Source: Streptomyces sp. SID8374
GTDB lineage: Bacteria; Actinomycetota; Actinomycetes; Streptomycetales; Streptomycetaceae
Length of the DNA stretch: 64,000 bases
Assembly: GCF_009865135.1 (NCBI RefSeq)
Contig: NZ_WWGH01000001.1
Span: 1,860,001 to 1,924,000, forward strand
Reading direction: 5' to 3'
Below, piece by piece: positions 1 to 9,368 of the stretch (within the stretch, counting starts at the first letter, position 1; the number at the start of each line of letters is the position of its first letter). The position numbers were made by a program, and so were the translations under genes. The notes under the pieces were generated by a model that worked only from the letters and a program-made list of their open reading frames with translations, was not told where the DNA came from and searched no databases.

Positions 1-586
1 GCACGGCCGCGATGACGAGCAGCGCGACGACGCCGATCGGCAGGTTGATGTAGAAGACCCAGCGCCAGCTGAGGGTCTCGGTGAAGAACCCGCCGAGCAG
101 CGGCCCGAGCACGCTCGTCACCCCGAAGACCGCGCCGAACAGGCCCTGGTACTTGCCGCGTTCGCGCGGCGTGACGATGTCTCCGACGATCGCCATCGAG
201 AGCACCATGAGCCCGCCGCCGCCGAGGCCCTGGAGAGCGCGGAAGCCGATGAGCTGGGGCATGTTCTGGGCCATGCCGCAGAGGGCGGAGCCGATCAGGA
301 AGATGACGATCGCGGTCTGGAAGAGCTTCTTGCGGCCGTACTGGTCGCCGAGCTTTCCCCAGAGCGGTGTCGCCGCCGTCGCCGCGAGCAGATAGGCGGT
401 GACCACCCAGGAGAGGTGGTCGAGGCCGCCGAGTTCGCTGACGATCGTGGGCAGCGCCGTGGAGACGATGGTCTGATCGAGTGCCGCGAGCAGCATGCCG
501 AGGAGCAGTGCGCCGATCGCCACCAGGACGGTCCGGCGGGACTGCCCCTCGCCGGGCACCATGGGCGGGCTCAACTGCTGGGCCAT
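1..586 (-). CDS. MFS multidrug exporter (DHA2 type), N-terminal part
   Basis: About 195 N-terminal residues are in the window and the rest lies beyond base 1. The ATG at 586 has a GAGGAG ribosome site nine bases upstream. Visible motifs are LDQTIVSTALPTI in the first membrane helix, WVVTAYLLA, GKLGDQYGRKK (the MFS loop 2-3 motif A), RALQGLGGGG and WRWVFYINLPIG. These are characteristic of 14-helix DHA2 proton-coupled drug exporters of the EmrB/QacA type. The substrate cannot be inferred. No regulator is visible on the right side, so any TetR partner would have to lie outside the window. Confidence 0.9.
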   Translation of the reverse strand, partial: MAQQLSPPMVPGEGQSRRTVLVAIGALLLGMLLAALDQTIVSTALPTIVSELGGLDHLSWVVTAYLLAATAATPLWGKLGDQYGRKKLFQTAIVIFLIGSALCGMAQNMPQLIGFRALQGLGGGGLMVLSMAIVGDIVTPRERGKYQGLFGAVFGVTSVLGPLLGGFFTETLSWRWVFYINLPIGVVALLVIAAV

Positions 587-731
587 GGGCGTCTCCTCGA
601 TCCGCGCTGATCCACTACACCCCCATCCTGGCCGTTCCGCCCTGTTATGGCCTGTCGGGCACCGGCGGGGCATTGGGCTTCGCCGGAGCGGGCTGCATAA
701 TCGCAGGCAGTTCAAGGGGAGGGGACCCACG

Positions 732-2099
732 ATGACCGGACACGCATGCCCGGAGTGCGGCAGACGGACGGCAGGCGAGCCCGGCACGGAGCACCGGGTG
801 CCCTGCCGGTGCGGTACGGACACGGGCGCGACACCGCTCACGGGGGACGAGCTGCGCGCCGCCCGCTCGGCGGAGATGGCGGCGGCGGAGGACTTCGACC
901 CACTGCGGATCAGGCCGTACGTGACGCTGGGGGACGGTGCCGCGCCTGGGGGCGGGGATGCCGGTGGCGGTACCGGTGGCGGTGCCGGTGCCGATGCCGG
1001 TGCCGATGCCGGTGGGCCCGCGCGGGAGACGGCGGACGACGCGGCCGCCACGATGCCGCTGCACCTGGGCGGGGGGCCGGGGGCGGGCACGGTTACGGGG
1101 TCGGGGCCGGTTGACGGCTCCGGCGCGGATTCCCGTACGGGCGTGGGTGCGGGGGCTGACTCCCGTACGGGCGCGGGGGACGGTTCCCGTACGGGGGTGG
1201 GCGCGGGAGCTGACTCCCGTACGGGCGCGGGGGACGGTTCCCGTACGGGGGTGGGCGCGGGAGCTGACTCCCGTACGGGCGCGGGTGCGGCCCCATCGTC
1301 CGCCGTCGGCGCTCCCCCGGCGGCCGACGAGAGCAGGCGGCGCACCGCGGCCCAGGGCGCGGCTTTCGGCGCGGGGCCGGTCTTCGGGGCGGCCTCGGGC
1401 GCCCCCGGGGCCGGGGGTGCCGACGCGGGCCCGGGCGCCCCCGGGGCCGCCGCCCCCGACCCCGTGCAGCCGCGCCGCAGGCGCCCCTTCGCGGCGCTGG
1501 CCGTGGGGGCGGCCGTGGCGGCGGTGGTCGGCACGGCGGCCTTCGCCGGGGGGCTCTTCGACCGGGACGGGAGCCAGGACGAGGCGTTGCCGGAGGCGAC
1601 CACGAGCGCCCCGGACACCGCGGACGAACCGGCGGCGGCCTCCGTCGCCCCGTCCCCCTCCCCCTCGGCCGCTCCCTCCCGTACGGCATCGGCCTCGCCC
1701 ACCCCCTCGGCCTCCGCGTCCCCGTCCGCATCGCCCACCCCCTCGGAGAGCGCCGAGCCGAGTCCGGCCGCCTCCGCCCCGGCGGCGCCGACCCCCGGCG
1801 CCCCGTCCGCGTCGGCGACCGGCGGCGAGGTCCCGCCGTCCGCCGCGCCGCCCGCGGAGCTGGCCCCCTCCTCGCTGCGGCGGGGCGACCAGGGCCCACA
1901 GGTGGCCGTGTTGCAGAACCGGCTCAAGGAGGTGTGGCTCTACCACGGCGACGCGGACGGGAACTTCAACGACCGGGTGGAGAACGCCGTACGGATCTAC
2001 CAGTCGTACAAGGCGATCCAGGGCGACCCGGCCGGTGTGTACGGGCCGAACACCCGGCGCGCGCTGGAGGCGGAGACGACCGGGCAGGGGCGCGACTGA
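732..2099 (+). CDS. Zinc-ribbon / peptidoglycan-binding-domain membrane protein
   Basis: About 455 residues starting at ATG 732, preceded by an AAGGGGAGGGG ribosome site. The N-terminus has a short zinc ribbon (CPECG ... CRCG). A long Gly/Ala/Asp-rich segment containing an 18-residue repeat follows. Then come one hydrophobic helix (FAALAVGAAVAAVVGTAAF), a Ser/Pro/Ala-rich external linker, and a C-terminal PG_binding_1-like domain (LRRGDQGPQVAVLQNRL ... YGPNTRRALE). This order suggests a single-pass protein with a cytoplasmic zinc ribbon and an extracytoplasmic wall-binding domain. It stands alone between divergent and downstream genes. The exact role is unknown. Confidence 0.8.
   Translation: MTGHACPECGRRTAGEPGTEHRVPCRCGTDTGATPLTGDELRAARSAEMAAAEDFDPLRIRPYVTLGDGAAPGGGDAGGGTGGGAGADAGADAGGPARETADDAAATMPLHLGGGPGAGTVTGSGPVDGSGADSRTGVGAGADSRTGAGDGSRTGVGAGADSRTGAGDGSRTGVGAGADSRTGAGAAPSSAVGAPPAADESRRRTAAQGAAFGAGPVFGAASGAPGAGGADAGPGAPGAAAPDPVQPRRRRPFAALAVGAAVAAVVGTAAFAGGLFDRDGSQDEALPEATTSAPDTADEPAAASVAPSPSPSAAPSRTASASPTPSASASPSASPTPSESAEPSPAASAPAAPTPGAPSASATGGEVPPSAAPPAELAPSSLRRGDQGPQVAVLQNRLKEVWLYHGDADGNFNDRVENAVRIYQSYKAIQGDPAGVYGPNTRRALEAETTGQGRD
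1140..1286 (+). repeat. In-frame 54-bp tandem repeat
   Basis: About 2.7 copies of a 54-bp unit begin at 1140, 1194 and 1248. Each unit encodes 18 residues of the type GVGAGADSRTGAGDGSRT. The second copy and the part of the third that is present are nearly identical at DNA level. The period is a multiple of three, so copy-number change would keep the reading frame. Confidence 0.9.
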
Positions 2100-2139
2100 C
2101 CGGCCGTACGGGCCCCCGGGCAGGGCCGGACCTGCGGGA

Positions 2140-2222
2140 TTGGCTTTCCGCCCCAGGTTTTTGTATCTTCGTGGAACAAAGTAGCTCCCGCCCGCACTCC
2201 CTGACCGGCGGGCGGGGCTGCT
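2140..2222 (+). promoter_or_regulatory. Putative promoter and leader hairpin of the HAD gene
   Basis: TTGGCT (2140-2145) and TATCTT (2164-2169), 18 bp apart, form a plausible -35/-10 pair. A GC-rich inverted repeat follows in the predicted leader, with AGCTCCCGCCCGC near 2184 pairing with GCGGGCGGGGCT near 2211-2222. It could be an attenuator or merely a stabilising hairpin. This is motif inspection only. Confidence 0.4.
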
Positions 2223-2263
2223 CTTGTACCGCACGACCATCCCCCGCGCCCTGGAGCCAGCCG

Positions 2264-2926
2264 ATGTCGGCCACCGTCCTCACCACAAGCGCCCTCCTTC
2301 TGGACATGGACGGCACCCTCGTGAACTCCGACGCGGTGGTGGAGCGCTGCTGGCGCCGGTGGGCCCTGAAGCACGGACTGGACCCCGAGGCCGCCCTCAA
2401 GGTGGTCCACGGCCGCCAGGGCTACGCCACGATGGCCGTCCTGCTCCCGGACCGCCCCGTCGAGGAGAACTACGCGGACAACCGCGTGATGCTCGCCGAG
2501 GAGACCGCCGATGTCGACGGCGTGGTCCCGATCGGTGGCGCCGCCGCGTTCATGGCCGCGATCGCCGACCTCCCGCACGCCCTGGTGACCTCGGCCGACA
2601 GCGCGCTGGCGACGGCCCGGATGGGGGCGGCCGCACTGCCGATGCCCGCCGTCCGCGTCACCGCCGAGCAGGTCGGCGCCAGCAAGCCGGACCCGGAAGG
2701 CTTCCTCAAGGGCGCGGCGGAGCTGGGCTTCGACCCGGCCGACTGCATCGTGTTCGAGGACTCCGAGGCGGGCATCGCGGCGGGCCGGGCGGCCGGGATG
2801 CGCGTGGTGGGCGTCGGCCCGCGCGCGGCGGCCCTGTCGCCGGACGCGCACGTCGAGGACCTGACGCAGGTACGGGTGGAGGCGGCCGGCGACGGCACGA
2901 TCCGCCTGCACATCAGCGCGGCCTGA
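2264..2926 (+). CDS. HAD-superfamily phosphatase (sugar-phosphatase type)
   Basis: About 220 residues from ATG 2264. HAD motif I is LLDMDGTLVNS (nucleophile and acid Asp pair near residue 14). Motif II is the LVTSAD segment, the conserved Lys is in GASKPDPEGF, and motif IV is VFEDSEAGIAAG. An alpha-helical cap lies between motifs I and II. This arrangement matches the beta-phosphoglucomutase/GPP-like sugar-phosphatase subfamily, which hydrolyses small phosphorylated sugars or alcohols in the cytoplasm. It is convergent with the next gene. The substrate is not predictable from sequence alone. Confidence 0.85.
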   Translation: MSATVLTTSALLLDMDGTLVNSDAVVERCWRRWALKHGLDPEAALKVVHGRQGYATMAVLLPDRPVEENYADNRVMLAEETADVDGVVPIGGAAAFMAAIADLPHALVTSADSALATARMGAAALPMPAVRVTAEQVGASKPDPEGFLKGAAELGFDPADCIVFEDSEAGIAAGRAAGMRVVGVGPRAAALSPDAHVEDLTQVRVEAAGDGTIRLHISAA

Positions 2927-3000
2927 GCCTCGCGGTCAGCGGCCGAGCCTTTCGGGCACCGCTGCCCACTCCCCCGGCCCGAGCCCCCGGGACACCGCAC

Positions 3001-3735
3001 TCACCCCCGGTGCAGCCACCCCCGCGCCACCAGCTCCAGCACCACCGCGACGGCCACCACCTGCACCGCGATCAACGCCACCAGGACGAAGAGCTGCACG
3101 GCACCCGCCTCCACCGGTGAGGCGCCGCCCAGCAGCATGCCCACGAACGCCCCCGGCAACGTGACGAGTCCCACCGTCCGCGTCTGGTCCAGCCCCGGCA
3201 GCAGCGCGTCCGCGGCCGCGGGCCGCACGATCTCCAGCCGGGCGTCCCGGTCGGGCAGCCCGAGGGCCATGCCCGCCTCCACCTCCCCGTAACGGGTGGC
3301 GAGTTCGTCCAGCGCGCGCCGCCCACCGAGCACGGTCGCGGTGAGCGCCCCGCCGATGAGGATGCCCGCCACCGGGATGAGCACCAGCCCCCGGACCGGC
3401 ACGAGCCCCGTCACCAGCAGCAGCCCGATCACCGGGAAGGCGCCCGCCGCGATCGGCACGGCCGCCCACCACCAGGTGCGGTTACGGGTGATGCGGCGCC
3501 CCGCCGTCCAGGCGGCCACGGCGAACATCAGCACCAGGAATCCGAGCAGCGGTCCGATCCGTCGGGCCACCCAGCCGATGAGCAGGGAAACGGCGGCGAG
3601 TTGGGCCGTGGCCCGCACCCCGGCCACCAGGATCTCGCGCGAGTGGCCCAGCCGGGCCCACGCGGCGACGGCGGCGGCGAGGGCCAACAGGACGACGAGG
3701 ACGACCCCGAGGGCCGGCGTGACCGGAAGCAGCAC
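3001..3735 (-). CDS. FetB/UPF0014-type ABC transporter permease
   Basis: About 244 residues, strongly hydrophobic with roughly six or seven membrane segments. The family-typical stretch around VRATAQLAAVSLLIGW lies near the N-terminus and LGLPDRDARLEIVRPAAADALLPGLDQTRTVGLVTLPGAFVG-like sequence near the C-terminus (positions about 3130-3290), matching the YbbM/FetB family. E. coli FetB works with an ATPase in iron export and oxidative-stress tolerance. No ATPase gene is adjacent here, so the partner must be elsewhere or missing. A GTG at 3735 is chosen because it precedes the first helix; the frame also opens at 3792. Confidence 0.8.
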   Translation of the reverse strand: MLLPVTPALGVVLVVLLALAAAVAAWARLGHSREILVAGVRATAQLAAVSLLIGWVARRIGPLLGFLVLMFAVAAWTAGRRITRNRTWWWAAVPIAAGAFPVIGLLLVTGLVPVRGLVLIPVAGILIGGALTATVLGGRRALDELATRYGEVEAGMALGLPDRDARLEIVRPAAADALLPGLDQTRTVGLVTLPGAFVGMLLGGASPVEAGAVQLFVLVALIAVQVVAVAVVLELVARGWLHRG

Positions 3736-3999
3736 GAGGCAACGATAGATCCGCCCGCCACCCCTCCGGCCGGCCACGGCACCACACCGCAAACACCCCG
3801 ACCGCCGCCTGTGCGCGCAACTCCCTTCACACGCCGGGCCGTCGGTTCACTCCCACACGCCCCGTCACACCTCTTGATGTGACGTGAACATGTCGTCACC
3901 CTGTTACCTGGTGCCCACCCCCCAGAAACCTGGCGCCGACACGCTGGCCGGGCTTCACATGCCGCCCGCCCAAGCACCCCCCACACAAAGGGAGTTCGC

Positions 4000-4644
4000 A
4001 TGTTCGGTATCTACGCGCGTCGCTCGGCCGTCGCCGCCGCGACCGCCACCCTCGCCGCCACCTCCGTCCTGCTCACCGCCCCGACCGCCCAGGCCGCCCT
4101 CCCCACCCCGGTCAGCGCGGCGACGGCCCGTACCTACCTCGGCCAGCTCACGGTCAGCGCCGAGGGCTCGTCCAGCGGCTACAGCCGCGACAAGTTCCCG
4201 CACTGGATCACCCAGTCGGGCACCTGCAACACCCGCGAGGTGGTCCTCAAGCGCGACGGCACCAACGTCCAGCAGGACGCCTCCTGCGCCGCCGTCAGCG
4301 GCAGCTGGTACTCGCAGTACGACGGCGCCACCTGGAGCGCCGCGTCCGACGTCGACATCGACCACATGGTCCCGCTCGCCGAGGCCTGGCGCTCCGGTGC
4401 GAGCAGCTGGACCAACGCCCGGCGCCAGTCCTTCGCCAACGACCTGACCCGCCCCCAGCTCATCGCGGTCACCGACAACGTCAACCAGGCCAAGGGCGAC
4501 AAGGACCCGGCCAAGTGGCTGCCCCCGCGCGCGGCGTACAAGTGCACCTACATCCGCGCCTGGGTGCACGTGAAGCACTACTACGGCCTGAGCGTGGACT
4601 CGGCCGAGAAGAGCGCCCTGCAAACAGCCCTGAACGGCTGCTGA
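4000..4644 (+). CDS. Secreted HNH nuclease (DUF1524-like)
   Basis: 214 residues with an AAAGGGA ribosome site. A Sec signal peptide (positive MFGIYARRS, hydrophobic core, cleavage expected after TAQA near residue 32) is followed by a compact nuclease domain. The domain has the DIDHMVPLAEAW signature of the HNH/DUF1524 fold, an RRQSFANDL segment and AVTDNVNQAKGDKDP. Cys residues suggest disulphides. The likely role is extracellular DNA or RNA degradation. It lies just upstream of a PhoD-type phosphatase, consistent with nucleic-acid phosphate scavenging (inference). Confidence 0.85.
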   Translation: MFGIYARRSAVAAATATLAATSVLLTAPTAQAALPTPVSAATARTYLGQLTVSAEGSSSGYSRDKFPHWITQSGTCNTREVVLKRDGTNVQQDASCAAVSGSWYSQYDGATWSAASDVDIDHMVPLAEAWRSGASSWTNARRQSFANDLTRPQLIAVTDNVNQAKGDKDPAKWLPPRAAYKCTYIRAWVHVKHYYGLSVDSAEKSALQTALNGC

Positions 4645-4746
4645 GAGACGCCCACCAGCCATGACCCCCCGGAACGCGTGCACCCTCCCCCTTCGTTCTG
4701 TACGTTACGGAGCCCGTCCGTGACATAGGCGCGAGGAGGGCACGAC

Positions 4747-6426
<1,680 letters not shown>

Positions 6427-6458
6427 TCAGTTTTCAGCCAGGCGCCAGAATGTTGAAC

Positions 6459-6488
6459 TTGCAAGTAATGGTGAGGTTTCCCTAACCT
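6459..6488 (+). promoter_or_regulatory. Putative doxX promoter overlapped by an iron-box-like site
   Basis: TTGCAA (6459-6464) and TAACCT (6483-6488) are 18 bp apart. A 19-bp stretch at 6467-6485 reads, on the minus strand, TTAGGGAAACCTCACCATT. This agrees with the DmdR/IdeR iron box (TTAGGTTAGGCTCACCTAA) at 12 of 19 positions and covers the spacer and part of the -10. Iron-dependent repression is an inference. Confidence 0.4.
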
Positions 6489-6540
6489 GAGGCGCTCAGT
6501 CGGTTCACGTCCCCACCCAGACCGAAGGAGCCCACCCCCC

Positions 6541-6987
6541 ATGTCCAGTCGCCTGAACGGGGCCCAGCCCTATGCGCTCGGCCTCTTCCGCTTCGTCATC
6601 GGCCTGATCTTCGCCATCCACGGCGCCTCCAGCATCTTCGGCATCTTCGGCGGCCGTGAGCCGGAGGTCGGAGCCTGGCCGGGCTGGTACGCGGCCCTGA
6701 TCCAGCTGGTCTGCGGCACCCTGGTCGCCCTCGGCCTCGGCACCCGTATCGCCGCCTTCCTCGCCTCCGGGTCGATGGCCTACGCGTACTTCGTGGTCCA
6801 CCAGCCCGAGGCGCTCACCCCGGTCGGCAACGGCGGCGAGGCCTCGGCCCTCTTCTGCTGGGCGTTCCTGCTGCTGGTCTTCACCGGCCCGGGCGCCGTG
6901 GCCCTGGACCGGTTCTTCGGGTCGGGCACCGAGCGCGTCCCCGCCGAGGAGTCCCGCCGCGAGCCCGCCACGGCCGTCTCGGTCTGA
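6541..6987 (+). CDS. DoxX family membrane protein
   Basis: 148 residues with four hydrophobic helices. The DoxX-type start ALGLFRFVIGLIFAIHG is followed by GTLVALGLGTRIAAF, a third helix, and FTGPGAVALDRF at the end. DoxX proteins are small inner-membrane proteins of the quinone/oxidoreductase-associated class, some linked to redox stress. There is no neighbouring partner on the same strand. The ribosome site is GAAGGAG ahead of ATG 6541. Confidence 0.85.
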   Translation: MSSRLNGAQPYALGLFRFVIGLIFAIHGASSIFGIFGGREPEVGAWPGWYAALIQLVCGTLVALGLGTRIAAFLASGSMAYAYFVVHQPEALTPVGNGGEASALFCWAFLLLVFTGPGAVALDRFFGSGTERVPAEESRREPATAVSV

Positions 6988-7083
6988 CACCCGGGTACGC
7001 CCGGGATCGGCCGGCACACCCGGCGCTCCGGGCCCGGCACACCCCCACCGGTGCCGACCCGGTAGCCGGGACCCGGACGGTAC

Positions 7084-7127
7084 GGTGCCCCGCTCCCCGC
7101 GCGACGGTCGCGAAGGGGCGGGGCACC
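7084..7127. terminator. GC-rich bidirectional terminator hairpin
   Basis: GGTGCCCCGC at 7084 pairs with GCGGGGCACC ending at 7127, between the convergent doxX and SOD-like genes. There is no U-tract, which is common in Streptomyces terminators. Confidence 0.6.
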
Positions 7128-7170
7128 GCCGTACTCCCGCGCCCCGGTGCGGGACCACGCCCAGGACGCA

Positions 7171-7219
7171 CCTCGGTACGGGAGTACGGCCAGGGCGCGC
7201 CTCGGTACGGGAGTACGGC
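7171..7219. repeat. Two 20-bp direct repeats, period 29
   Basis: CCTCGGTACGGGAGTACGGC occurs at 7171-7190 and again at 7200-7219, touching the stop codon of the SOD-like gene. A reverse-oriented core (CCGTACTCCCG) lies just after the terminator near 7129. Confidence 0.85.
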
Positions 7220-7950
7220 TAGGACGCGAACGGCACCGTGAAGCAGGCCACCCGCTTCCCCGCACCCCCCTGGGCGTCGTGGACGATCACCGACCGGGCA
7301 CCGCCGTCCCGGAACCCCCATTCGTGCCGGGCCTCCGCCTCGCCGTTGCCCTTGCCGTCGGTGCGGAAGTCCAGCCACACCTCGTTGAGCGGGTCTGCGG
7401 TGGCCGAGGTGCGGTGCTGGTAGTGCGGCCCCGCCGACGCGGGATCGGCCGCACAGGGCGAGGTGTGCACGTGCATCCCGTACGCACGGTTCGGGACGAG
7501 GCCGCGCAGCCGGGTGCCGACGCGGTGGCTGGTCCGGTCGGCGAACTGCGTGATCTCGATCCGCGCGGACGCCGGCACGAGCGCGGTGTCGTACGTCAGC
7601 GCGTCGGACGGGACGAAGGAGCCGGGCGGCGAGAACACCCCGTCGGCCCGCATCCAGAACCCGCCGCTCCGCGAGGCGCCGCCGACCATGCCTGCCTCTT
7701 CGGCGCCGCTCGCCTCTCCGGCGCCGGTGCTGTGGGCCGCGTGGCCTCCGCCGTCCGGAGCGGGCGCGCCGCCCGACTCGTCCGCCGCGCCATGGGCGAG
7801 GGAGACACCGCCGGTGAGCATCACCAGGGCCGCCGCCCCCACCAGCACCCTCCTCCGTACGGTCCCGGGCGCGCGGGACGCCCGCTCCGCCCCGGCCACC
7901 TCCGCCGCCGCTGCCGTCTCCGCGTCCGGGCCCACCTGTGCTGCTGCCAT
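7219..7950 (-). CDS. Cu/Zn superoxide dismutase-like exported protein
   Basis: 243 residues. A long positive N-terminus is followed by one hydrophobic segment (VLVGAAALVMLTGGVSLAHGA, about residues 36-56), suggesting export or anchoring. After a low-complexity linker, the C-terminal 150 residues resemble Cu/Zn SOD: YGMHVHTSPC (two copper-type His and the disulphide Cys), GPHYQH, a DGKGNGEAEARHEW loop and SVIVHDAQ. The second disulphide Cys is in RVACF. Superoxide dismutation outside the membrane is likely, but not every metal ligand is unambiguous. GAGGAG lies upstream of the ATG. Confidence 0.75.
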   Translation of the reverse strand: MAAAQVGPDAETAAAAEVAGAERASRAPGTVRRRVLVGAAALVMLTGGVSLAHGAADESGGAPAPDGGGHAAHSTGAGEASGAEEAGMVGGASRSGGFWMRADGVFSPPGSFVPSDALTYDTALVPASARIEITQFADRTSHRVGTRLRGLVPNRAYGMHVHTSPCAADPASAGPHYQHRTSATADPLNEVWLDFRTDGKGNGEAEARHEWGFRDGGARSVIVHDAQGGAGKRVACFTVPFAS

Positions 7951-8151
7951 GCGCTGCCGCTCCTCGCTCGTGCCGGTCGTTGCGGCCTGCCTAACGCCCG
8001 TACCGCCCGCGAGGTGTACATGACCCGCACAACATCACCCGACCCTGGGCGATCTGCGCGGAGCCCTCACGCGTACGCTGTACAGCTGAACCTGCCGCCC
8101 ATGCCGCTCCCCTGCGACGTCGCGGCGTTGACACGATCGGGGAGTCGACGG

Positions 8152-8976
8152 GTGCTTGAGAGTGTGGCCGCACTGACCAGCAGCCCATGGATCTACGTGG
8201 TGGTCGCCGTCTCGGTGCTGCTGGACGTCTTCCTCCCCCTGCTGCCCAGTGGTGTCCTCGTGATCACCGCCGCCACCGCGGCCGCCGCCGGCTCCACCGG
8301 CGTCAACGGCGCCGGCAACCCGTCCGGTGAAGTGCCCTCCCTCGTCGTCCTCATCCTCTGTGCGGCCACCGCCTCGGTGCTCGGCGACCTCGTCGCGTAC
8401 CGCCTGGCCTGGCGCGGTGGCGACCGGCTGGACCGGGCGATCGCGCGCTCACGCCGTCTCACCAAGGCGCAGGAACGTCTCGGCGCGGCGCTGAGCCGGG
8501 GCGGTGGGGCGCTCGTCGTCATCGCCCGGTTCGCCCCCGCCGGCCGGTCGGTGGTCTCCATCGGGGCGGGCGCCGCCCACCGCAGGGTGCGGGACTTCCT
8601 GCCGTGGTCGGCCCTGGCGGGCCTGGCCTGGGCGGGTTACAGCGTGGGGCTCGGCTACTTCGGGGGCCGGTGGCTCGGGTCGACCTGGTTCGGGACGGCC
8701 GTCTCGGTGCTGGCCCTGTTCATGGCGGGCGCGCTGGCCGCGTTCGTCGTGAAGCGCCCGGCCGCCGCGCGGAAGGCGGCGGCCACGGCGGAGGCGCTCC
8801 AGAACTCCTCCGCACCGGCAGCCGTGCCCACCCCGGCCGCCAAGTCCCGGACGGCCCGCCAGGATTCCGCCCACGACGCCGTCTCCGGCATCGCGCCCGG
8901 CAACGTCCCCAGCCAGCCGAACGGCCCCGCACCGGTCACATCACCCGTCACGTCCCCGGCGCCGGTCTCCCCCTGA
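8152..8976 (+). CDS. DedA/VTT-family membrane protein
   Basis: About 274 residues from GTG 8152, preceded by GGGGAG; alternative in-frame ATGs exist at 8020 and 8101. The DedA core is recognisable: LDVFLPLLPSGVLVI, ATASVLGDLVAYRLAW, FAPAGRSVVSIGAGAA (the conserved F-x-R/P-x-x-R element) and LPWSALAGLAWAGYSVGLGYFGG. DedA proteins are half-transporter-like membrane proteins implicated in lipid-carrier recycling and proton-motive-force homeostasis. A disordered Ala/Pro/Ser tail of about 70 residues follows the membrane core. Confidence 0.82.
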   Translation: MLESVAALTSSPWIYVVVAVSVLLDVFLPLLPSGVLVITAATAAAAGSTGVNGAGNPSGEVPSLVVLILCAATASVLGDLVAYRLAWRGGDRLDRAIARSRRLTKAQERLGAALSRGGGALVVIARFAPAGRSVVSIGAGAAHRRVRDFLPWSALAGLAWAGYSVGLGYFGGRWLGSTWFGTAVSVLALFMAGALAAFVVKRPAAARKAAATAEALQNSSAPAAVPTPAAKSRTARQDSAHDAVSGIAPGNVPSQPNGPAPVTSPVTSPAPVSP

Positions 8977-9045
8977 GCCGTTCCCGGCTGTCCGGCGGTC
9001 CGCTCCCCGAGCCGTCCTCCTCCCCGGGCCGTTCACCGTGCGGGC

Positions 9046-9282
9046 TCAGCTCTCGACGGTGCTCCGGGCGGCCGCTCCCCGTATCTCCAGGCCGTCCAGC
9101 AGCTTCATCGTGGCCTCGGTGATCTCGTCGACGGCACGGTCGAACACCTCCCGGTTGTGCGCGGCGGGCGCGCGGAAGCCGGACACCTTCCGTACGTACT
9201 GAAGGGCTGCGGCCCTCATGTCCTCCTCGGTGGCCTCTTCGGGGAGGGCGGGCGGTCGAAGGGTCTTGATGCTGCGGCACAT
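9046..9282 (-). CDS. DUF2277 family small protein
   Basis: 78 residues beginning MCRSIKTLRPP, the conserved start of DUF2277 proteins, then an EEATEEDMRAAALQYVRKVSGF segment (positions about 9165-9240) and a helical C-terminus. The Cys-Arg-Ser/Asn-Ile start is highly conserved in the family, but its function is unknown. GGAG lies before the ATG at 9282. It is monocistronic by spacing. Confidence 0.85.
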   Translation of the reverse strand: MCRSIKTLRPPALPEEATEEDMRAAALQYVRKVSGFRAPAAHNREVFDRAVDEITEATMKLLDGLEIRGAAARSTVES

Positions 9283-9368
9283 GTCTCCAGTGTGGACCGC
9301 ACCACTGACAACGGCCCGGCGTCGCCCCCCACCGTCCCGCCTGACGACCGGTGCCCGCCCCCGGCCCG

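Noticed and set aside
645..2240. Long open frames opposite and overlapping the zinc-ribbon gene
   Set aside because: Arg/Pro/Gly-rich shadow translations caused by high GC; the real gene has domains and a ribosome site.
3838..3910. PHO box before the nuclease gene
   Set aside because: The GTTCACC-like units do not repeat at 11-bp spacing convincingly; only noted as a test in the phosphate finding.
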